A DNA stretch of 64,000 bases from Lampris incognitus (Eukaryota > Chordata > Actinopteri > Lampriformes > Lampridae), in assembly GCF_029633865.1 (NCBI RefSeq), contig NW_026611504.1, positions 930,001 to 994,000 on the forward strand, in the 5' to 3' direction. Position 1 is the stretch's first letter, and each line of letters begins with the position of its first letter. Of the stretch, positions 57,706 through 64,000 are shown piece after piece. The position numbers and the translations under genes are program-made. The notes below the pieces were generated by a model. The model saw nothing but the letters and a program-made list of their open reading frames with translations, had not been told where the DNA came from and did not search any database.

Positions 57706-59865
57706 CACAAGGTGTGTACGAAGTGTGTTGTCTGATGTGTTGTGCTGTGGGGGCATTTTGCTGCCATGGTTTGGGTCCCTACGACCCCTCAGAGGGAAGG
57801 GCCACGGCACATAGTGTAGAGTTATTCTGAGTGATCCCCTTCATCCTGTGATGACACGTCCCTGTGCTGATGAGACTTGTGTCTTCCAGCAGTGCAATGG
57901 CTCCATCCACAGGGCATGAGGGGTCAGTGAATGTGTGATGACTATCAACATATGATTTGGACTTGACACTGCTACGGGACATTTTGGACCGAGGTGTAGA
58001 CTGCTTTTATTTGTCCTTGCCTCATATGCATGTCTCACACAAGCAAAGGAACGACATTACCTTTCTCAGTGCCACATAACAACAAGTAACACACAATAAA
58101 TATTAAAAACCAAAATTACTCCACAAACCTAGACATCACAAGCACCCCTGACACGGACAGTGAGGAAGACGGTCAACAAGTCATTTTTTGGAAGGTGGAA
58201 GTGTTCAGGCTGTTGAGGAACCTCCCAGTCCGAGGAATGCAATACTCTCCACCACCATCACCAAAACACCAAACCAGGGAACCGCTTCTGGGAGATGGTG
58301 CTGAGCTCCAGGGACTGGCAGCATCTAGGCCAAGGCATGGAGCCGATCCGGCAGCTCGCGGTGGCCCAGCACCTTACTAGGACATTTGACGTTGGGTTTT
58401 CCTTTCATTTGTAACCCATCTGTATGTTTCTTTGCTACTCCACTGACTTGATCCCCCCCACCCCCCATTAGCGCAATAATGGAGACATATACACAAAGAG
58501 CACATACTGTCAGAGCAGGGTCTACCAACCCATGAACACTTGACCTCTTTTCAGCCAAGTTGAAGAGCTGGAGCTGTGAGGGCTCTTTACACTGCCCTGA
58601 AAGGAACCGGTCTCGATAAGTCCAGTCAGCACGCCGAAACATCACATTCACTGTGTTTGCATAAAGTTATTTAATGCGAATAACAACAGAGACAACATTA
58701 GATATGGCCATTGGTCTCATTTTCTGTAAAGGTTAAGACTTCATTTGATACCGAGAAAGTAATTTCACTGGTAATAAGCACACGGTTAATCAGGGTACAA
58801 AGTGATGGTGTGGGAATGCCTTAACTTCAACTGTACTGAGCCTGCAAAGGGTACTTACATGTGCACTATCAGTGGTAGATTGTGGAAAGAATGCTTGTCC
58901 AGATGTCTTAAACCCTCATCGTCAGAGATGTAGCTGGGAAAAACAACAAATCAAAAGCTAAGACTACATTCCTCACGTCAAATTGTAAAACCAATATGTT
59001 TAGCTTTTTTATTTTTAGAAAATACATAATTCTTTAGCTTTGCCCCGTATTGCTTTTAAGCAGTTCTAAATTGTTTGTTTCCAGCAGCCGAATATAAGCT
59101 TGTATTTCCAGTTAGACATGGCTTTTTATTATTTTGTAATTGCCAATTTGGTAGTAAGCCAGTGAATTCAACTAGCAATTAACCAGTTTCACATTTCTCA
59201 AGATCTTAAAAAAGATGCATTACTTCTCATGATATATCACCATTCTGGGTACAGTATCTATACCCTTTTAGCGTCATGTGCTCTAGTTATGTTTTCAAAA
59301 AATGACTGCAAAATGTTAATTGTACTGTTAAGTTAACAGTACAATTTACGTTTTGCAGTTTATTTTATTATTATCAGTAAAATCAGACTTTGTTCTAAAA
59401 TGCAACTAATGCCTGGCAGGCTGAGCTATCAGGCTGCAGCTTGATTATTAAGAGAAAGCAGCATCTTACATGTGTGAAACGTTCACCAAGTTAGCAAAGG
59501 CATCTTGGGGGATGGAGAGAAGTCGAGTCTCTACCAGCCACCTGAATGAGCACAACAAGTCGCAATGGAGCGAGGTAGGTACGCATCTCTATTGTTTTAG
59601 AGCAATCATGGCTGAACAAATCAATAATGCAGTGTGCCACCAACTTAACAGACTATTGTCTCTTAAGATTACATTCTTGATCAAATGTTCCGGCAACTTA
59701 CACCTCCTCGGTGCTGGGATGGAAGCTGGGTATGACGTCAATATCAAAGCATGAAATTCCACGAGTCTCTGATTCGCATTCGCACTGAGCCGGGCACCAC
59801 TCCAGCAGAAGTGTGCTTTCAACACTTGTGATGAAGACGACAACCATGCCAACTAAAGCTGACAT
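53667..59865 (-). CDS. tshr: Thyrotropin-receptor-like glycoprotein hormone receptor, 11 exons, 701 residues
   Basis: Exons (minus strand): 59865-59702, 59541-59470, 58933-58859, 57601-57527, 57360-57286, 56541-56464, 55991-55923, 55806-55729, 55450-55262, 54977-53894, 53813-53667. All splice ends are GT/AG, LRR-exon junctions are phase 2, and lengths sum to 2106 nt with no stop. Signal peptide ([12 protein letters not shown]), CPAQCEC cap, seven one-exon leucine-rich repeats, hinge with SHCC and FDYALC, 7TM and a 30-residue tail. TSHR-type signatures are [18 protein letters not shown] and NTWTLKKLP, rather than LH or FSH receptor forms. It would bind a pituitary glycoprotein hormone at the cell surface and signal through Gs. 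Odd: Q511 in place of the ERW glutamate, N626 in place of the FTD aspartate, and an altered FNPCED segment. Whether it is the main tshr or a diverged duplicate is undecided. Confidence 0.9.
53814..53893 (-). other. tshr: 80-bp intron inside the receptor 7TM region
   Basis: It separates ITVTQSK from [11 protein letters not shown], which are contiguous in related receptors. Phase 0. Donor AAG|GTTTTT is weak; acceptor CCTCACAG|GTTTTG is good; a CTGAC branch-like site lies 29 bp before the acceptor. Without splicing the frame ends four codons into the intron. Both boundaries carry the same AGGTTTT heptamer. The downstream exon is clearly the homologous continuation, which makes the splice compelling. 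Confidence 0.88.
53894..54977 (-). other. tshr: Exon 10 of the receptor: hinge end and transmembrane segments 1-6
   Basis: The acceptor is tgtgctcaag before A-CAC-ACT; it completes the split Gly codon from exon 9 and gives [11 protein letters not shown], matching the family's start of this exon. Residues 292-653: FDY sulfation-type tyrosine motif at 374-376, [10 protein letters not shown] at 398-407, TM1 near 412-435 (Asn kept), [14 protein letters not shown] in TM2 (Asp kept), the TM3 cysteine kept, [11 protein letters not shown] in TM3, QRW at 511-513, ECL2 cysteine in [19 protein letters not shown] in TM6. The exon ends ITVTQSK. In human receptors this exon would continue to the stop codon. 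Confidence 0.93.
56000..56029. repeat. (CA)n next to the exon 7 acceptor
   Basis: About 15 CA units, read as (TG)n on the gene strand. They end about 8 nt before the exon 7 acceptor (TCTTTGTAG) and occupy the place of the usual pyrimidine tract. Confidence 0.95.
56984..57033. repeat. (TA)n microsatellite in receptor intron 5
   Basis: About 25 TA units. It is followed by a perfect 14-bp palindrome gctaatgcattagc at about 57045 and an inverted pair catcagct/agctgatg. Confidence 0.92.
57609..57710. repeat. Long (CA)n next to the exon 4 acceptor
   Basis: About 50 CA units with one CG interruption, read as (TG)n on the gene strand. It ends only about 7 nt before the exon 4 acceptor (CCCAACAG). 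Confidence 0.95.
57760..58385 (+). pseudogene. Tc1-like transposase relic in receptor intron 3
   Basis: Two blocks on the plus strand, 57765-57955 and 58195-58380. The first contains degraded versions of the glycine-proline and Q-D-N-A-P-I-H-R-A region (ttccagcagtgcaatggctc, catccacagggcatgaggg). The second reads PPPSPKHQ and ends ARGGPAPY, resembling the C-terminus of vertebrate Tc1-type transposases. The middle, with the catalytic region around the second and third acidic residues, is missing or unrecognisable. It is opposite to the host gene and inactive. Confidence 0.65.
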
Positions 59866-59906
59866 TATCAGATGCACTTTGAAAGCAGTGCTAATTCCAG
59901 AGTTCC

Positions 59907-59915
59907 CTATTTATA
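59907..59915 (-). promoter_or_regulatory. TATA box of the receptor gene
   Basis: Minus-strand TATAAATAG lies 42 bp upstream of the ATG at 59865. With transcription starting about 25-30 bp downstream, the 5' untranslated region would be only about 10-20 nt, unless a further upstream exon exists. Confidence 0.55.
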
Positions 59916-61008
59916 CCGCGAGCAATGAATAACCGATCCCGGTTCCGTGCCGTCTGGAAAGTAAATCTTAATGAGACGAGACGGCTCCTCTCGACAGCAA
60001 TGCACCACGTGACCTGCCTCAGCTCTGTCAGTCAGGGAGGACGAACAAGAGCGTGAGGAAGAACGACCTAGTCTGGAAAATCCATCGACCCATGGCATAT
60101 TAAGTAATTGACTTTAATTTAACTTACGAGCCTAACGAAATACAACATAGCTGTTTATTTATAATATACAAAACAACTCTATGTTTCTGGCGGCCGTTGA
60201 TTTTGAAATGTTTATTTTTGCGGTAGCATAGTTTATTTATGTTGATCTCGGCACAAAACGACTCAACTTCAGTTGTGTTCAATTGATTATATTAAATGTA
60301 TAATTTAAATGATTAAGCTAAGAACACAGTTTAAAAAATTCAGAGGTAAATTAAATATTAAACACAGGTTGAAAGGCTTACATAAATTAATCATTAGTAA
60401 ATGAATAATATGAAACACTTCAATTGTTACTAATGACTCAGTAAATTTAATAATTAAATGAGTTTCTGTAATACACAACAATTTGTTGAGAATATTACAA
60501 TTTTACCTACATTTGGAGCATTAAAGTTATGTTAAGCCAGTTCAAAGACACTAAAAGATGGTTATGACAGCTCACAAGGTAATATGGATACAGTCAAGTC
60601 AGTTTTTATTGGCTAAGGATGATCACATATAAGGAATTTGACATGGTATGTGTGTCACGTCCCTGCCTCGTCAGCCCCGCCCTCGTCAGGCTGCTCCTGC
60701 CTAACTCATCTGGTTCATCGATCTCACCTGGAGCTCCTCCAGAGCTCACACCTGACCGTAAAAATACAAATTTAATAGGTGTAAAAGTGGGAATACAGCA
60801 GTAAAGGGTCCTGTTGTACCAATTATTGCAGGTGTAAAAGTATGAATACAGCACAGGTCCTGTTGTACAAATTATTGCACAAGTTAATAATTGCATTGAT
60901 GGGTGCAAGAGGACAAACTGGATGAGTGATCATAGGATGGTATCACACAGTGGATGTGAACAACATTGGAGACTTTACTGAATAGTATTAAATAATATTA
61001 TTTATGTC
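59916..61008. other. Intergenic region upstream of the receptor
   Basis: No gene seen. A CG-richer block at about 60655-60765 (cacgtccctgcctcgtcagc) looks like a fragment of a fish repeat. A tandem pair of about 53 bp starts at about 60777 and 60830 (aggtgtaaaagt…cctgttgtac…aattattgc). The rest is AT-rich. Confidence 0.5.
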
Positions 61009-61720
61009 TTAAAAAAATTGTGCAATGGCTTTGGAGCAGGCCTCGAGGTTTATTTTCCACCGCCGCATGAGTTCTTGAGGAAGGTTATCAGTGTCCAGTT
61101 TGCCTTGTATATTGCAAAGCATTCCAGTATCCACATGTGGGGTACTGAGTTGTAGGACTTTTTGTCGGCAATCCAGGAAGTGCTCAGGCTGATCCATCTG
61201 GTCTTATAGTCTTGGGTGATTGATATATCAACCAGTAGCTGGTACTTTGACCCTCTGGTGTTGTTTCCAATGCCGTACAGTTTTGCTCATGTACCTATTC
61301 AGTGTAGCTGCTATGATCCCTGAGAGGATCTTCCATGTTGTTGAGAGGCAGGTTATTGGCCGGTAGTATGAAGGTGCTGCACCCTTGTGGGGATCTTTCA
61401 TGATCAGTATTGTCCTGCCTCTGTTAGCTAGTCTGGGTGAGACCCTGATGTTTGCAGATGGCTCATTTGTGCTGCCAGGCATTCACGTGTGCTGTTACCT
61501 TCTTCATCCAGTGGGCGGACATGATCCATTGGTTCTGGTGCTGTCTGGCTCTTCATGCTTGAGACTCGCTGTTGGATGTCTGCTGTTGTGACAAGGATGG
61601 GGTCTTCTTGTAGGAGGCTGCTGGGGTCTGCTCTTAGGTCCACCAGCCACAGGGTAGTGGTGTTGTGTGACAGGGGTGGATCTTCCGTGGTTGCATGCGG
61701 GGACACCTGCCCCCCTTCTG
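61009..61720 (-). pseudogene. R4/NeSL-like LINE reverse transcriptase fragment
   Basis: Minus strand in order: ADIQQRVSSMKSQTAPEP (about 61590), a RTILIMKDPHKGAAPSYYRP stretch (about 61410) leading into ITCLSTTWKILSGIIAA, then in shifted frames a decayed DYKKAYDS-type catalytic motif (reads ADKKSYNSVPHMW, about 61150) and ECFAIYKANWTL. Both aspartate-containing motifs are damaged and both ends are missing. The KDP-x-KG…YRPITCL signature belongs to site-specific-type LINEs of the R2/R4/NeSL group; clade assignment is tentative. Confidence 0.72.
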
Positions 61721-62875
61721 ATTCTTCCCTCGGAACAACTGCTCTTATCTCAAAAACTGGACATTGCACAGCTCGTATTTTTACATCGTGAGTGTCAAAA
61801 GAAGTTGGCAAACAATTTGATATATCCTGTGTCTGAATCGAATGAGAATTGAGGATGTTAAAGTGATGTAGAACAGCGAACATGTGGAGGATTTAGTGTG
61901 TCAGAGTGTGTCATATATGGTCATGTAATGTCAGTAGGCCGGGAGCCAGGACCAGCCCTCAGGATGGTTTCTGCTACCCTTTTTTCACTATTATTTCTTG
62001 TTAGCCTATACCTTGGGCCATCAGAAGTTGATAACGAGCACCCCCAACTGGCCACAGGGGGCCAAAAACCCAATTTTTGGGCCATGTTCCTGGCGAAATT
62101 ATGTATATGCAAATATTAAGGCACTACAATGGCATAAATAGTCATAAAAGAATGAAATTTGGCAGAGAGTATCCTGATACATAGGGGGAAGCAGGAAAAT
62201 ATGATTATGGGGCTTGTTGCAACTCAATTTTAAGATATCACCCACACCATCCCCAAAAACACAATAAAAGTACTGTCCACCTGACAAATTATCATCAAAA
62301 TGATTATTCTTCAGCACTTTATGGTGAATATGTATGCCTCACTTGTGTATAGACAACTTCCCTAGTTCTTAAGCTTCAATTTGAGCTCAAGATGACCTTT
62401 CTATTTCAAAAATTACTCTTGCTGTGGCCGAAAGTCTTCTCTACACCTCAAATCAGAGAACATTTAATTTTTTAGTCACTAGCATTCCAAATGGGGGTAA
62501 GTGCATTTTATTGCATTTAACAATATGTTCATATGCACTGCTTACTACTGCTATCTGAAGTGAACATGAAAAGTGAATACTAAAGAACCTGTAGGAAAAC
62601 AACTGCTTTTTAATTGTGTCTCATAGGCCTATAGCAATAGTAGAAGCCAACCACCAATAGAGTACAGTAAACATTTTTTATTATAATTTTTTTTTAGAAA
62701 ACAGATGGCTTTCATTTTATTAACAACAATGAAACATTGATTCCTACCCTCTTACCCCATCCAATCCCACTGTCCCCAAAAAAACTACACAAAATATAGG
62801 CAAAGGGAGAAACAACAACAGAAGAAGCCAAAAATTCACCTTAAAAAATAAAAATAATATAAAATAAATCATAAT
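61721..62875. other. Intergenic, nothing recognised
   Basis: AT-rich sequence with no open frame I can relate to a protein. A GC-richer patch at 61940-62090 (ccccaactggccacagggggc) has no family I can name. An oligo-A/T stretch lies near 62670-62700. Confidence 0.5.
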
Positions 62876-63060
62876 TGGTGGTTCACTGGGATAGTGCGCG
62901 TACCACAACACTAGTCCCTAACGCATCAGCATGGGTTTGAATCCGGCCCACTTCCATATGCTGCATGTCCTCCCTTCTCTCTTTCCCCACTCATGTCTCT
63001 TTCAACTGTACTATGTAATAAAGCTGAAATCCGAAAAAAATCTAAAAAAAATAAAATCTA
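62876..63060 (+). mobile_element. tRNA-derived SINE
   Basis: An A-box-like tggttcactgggatagtgcg and a B box gggtttgaatcc (62933-62944) are spaced as in a tRNA promoter. They are followed by the pyrimidine-rich body ctgcatgtcctcccttctct found in many fish SINEs, taataaagctgaaa, and an A-rich tail to about 63060. No intact tRNA secondary structure is expected. Confidence 0.75.
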
Positions 63061-63076
63061 AATTGCATTTGATATC

Positions 63077-64000
63077 TTAATCATCCCCATATTCCTCCTC
63101 TTCTTCATCATCATCCATGTTAGTGTGTATTTCCTCAAGGTCATCCTCATCTGTCCCATCTTCTTCCAAGACATCAACAAGGGCCTGGGGGATGACGTCA
63201 CCCTCAAACCACAGAGGTTCTAGCTTGCCATTGTCATTTACATGAAACCCATGGTCCAAAGGGGATGGGACTTCTGGGTGGTTTTCATGAGCCCTTTTCC
63301 AGATTCCTACTTGGTAGTTCACTCTCTTTATGTGCTGCAAAAGGACTTGCTTGCACGGTGGAAAGGTGGAAAGGTCAATAGAGAGATCTTGTCGCAGCTC
63401 GAGGCTTGAGCCACATATTTTCTTGACCTTGACCTCTCTTGCCTCATCAACCTGCTTAACTCGAGGACCAAAGCCATAGAGGCGACAGGTGAACTCTTCG
63501 GCACCACTGAGGACAAGCTCATCAAGCTCCCTAGAGTTCCCCACTGCAGTAAAGATCTGAATGAACTTTGAATTCTGATTCAGAATCTTGATCGGTCGCA
63601 CCTTTCCTTAATTGTCAGCCAGCTGGTTGATATTGATCAGCTTATTTCCCATGTCAAAGATGATGTCAAGTGTGAATGATTTGGCGTAGTAGAGGAGAAT
63701 GAAGAAAATGTCGGAGTCTTTTGCTCTGACTCTGACTGTTTTGATGTGAGGCATTTTGGTTTAGAAATAATTTATGTAGTGGATCACCCTCACATCAGTT
63801 TCCTCATGGTTTGAACAGATCTCAGGTAGAAGTTCTTTTGATATTAATCCAGCATGACATTCTATTTTGAAAGCTTGACTAGCCTCTATGAAGATGACAG
63901 GCCTTCTGAGGATCTCTTCCATCATATCTGCAGAGCTCCAGTGCTCGAGAAGTAAATGAATGAATGATTTCTTGTTTTCATCATTTGTGAGGAAAACTTT
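63077..64000 (-). pseudogene. C-terminal part of a repeated animal protein family, broken, runs off the window
   Basis: Minus strand. From the edge: VFLTNDENKKSFIHLLLEHW, then SNHEETDVRVIHYINYF followed by a stop (about 63757), VRAKDSDIFFILLYYA, INQLADN followed by TAA (63607), then a 174-residue open part with EEFTCRLYGFG, LSTFPPCKQVLLQHIKRVNY and an acidic end DDDEEEEEYGDD. I know this arrangement from many near-identical uncharacterised copies in fish and coral genomes. The E-E-x-D-x-R and K-D-S-D-I acidic motifs look like those of PIN/FEN-type nucleases, which is inference. The stretch usually found between LADN and GKVRPIK, about 30 residues, is deleted here. It is probably a transposon-linked or amplified relic. 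Confidence 0.65.

Noticed and set aside
57458..57814. Proteins with poly-His-Thr or poly-Val-Cys runs
   Set aside because: Translation of the (CA)n tract in the receptor intron. The bases beside it are a splice acceptor and exon 4 of the receptor.
59733..59740. Perfect TGACGTCA cAMP-response element in receptor exon 1
   Set aside because: It lies inside the coding sequence for the N-terminal cap, and an 8-mer can occur by chance. Nothing else supports regulation there.
62876..63060. Functional tRNA gene
   Set aside because: It has A- and B-box-like sequences but no cloverleaf that can be folded, and it continues into a SINE body with an A-rich tail.

Overview
This is vertebrate, almost certainly teleost, nuclear DNA. 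The signs are a spliced glycoprotein-hormone-receptor gene with short introns, Ty3/Gypsy and Ty1/copia elements, an endogenous retrovirus (ERV), Rex/RTE-, L1- and R4-like LINE fragments, a Tc1-like relic, a tRNA-derived SINE, and long (CA)n and (TA)n tracts. Nothing in it is bacterial.

Layout. Bases 1-29131 are one tandem satellite array with a layered structure: monomers of about 205 bp, blocks of 3, 4 or 5 monomers (about 603, 810 and 1018 bp), a recurring 2223-bp super-unit (4+4+3), and a 7.9-kb block present twice at 10117-bp spacing. It contains no believable gene. The array runs straight into a truncated Ty3/Gypsy element on the minus strand (29132-32701). At 32772-38155 is a foldback DNA element carrying a 135-bp SINE/LINE-tail insertion and, inserted later, a Mag-like Gypsy element (33207-37978) with both LTRs and a perfect 5-bp target duplication. 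An L1-type fragment follows.

Bases 38669-53052 are a minus-strand ERV that has been split repeatedly. A solo LTR sits in its integrase. A second Mag-like Gypsy element (41977-46981), itself holding another solo LTR of the same family, interrupts pol. A Ty1/copia 5' part (46982-about 48635) abuts that Gypsy element. A Rex/RTE-like LINE with telomeric repeats at its 5' end (48766-50107) is inserted behind the ERV protease. All these coding regions have stops, frameshifts or deletions.

The one apparently functional host gene lies on the minus strand at 53667-59865. It is a thyrotropin-receptor-like gene for which I can place 11 exons; they sum to an open frame of 702 codons including the stop. 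It has a signal peptide, leucine-rich repeats, a hinge and seven transmembrane segments. It departs from its family at positions that normally control activation, has a very short C-tail, and carries an 80-bp intron inside the seven-transmembrane region. A TATA box lies just upstream. Beyond it are mostly intergenic sequence, an R4-like LINE fragment, a SINE, and the broken end of a repeated protein family that runs off the window.

Limits: divergence and family names are read by eye. Element ends are firm where a target-site duplication is quoted and approximate otherwise.
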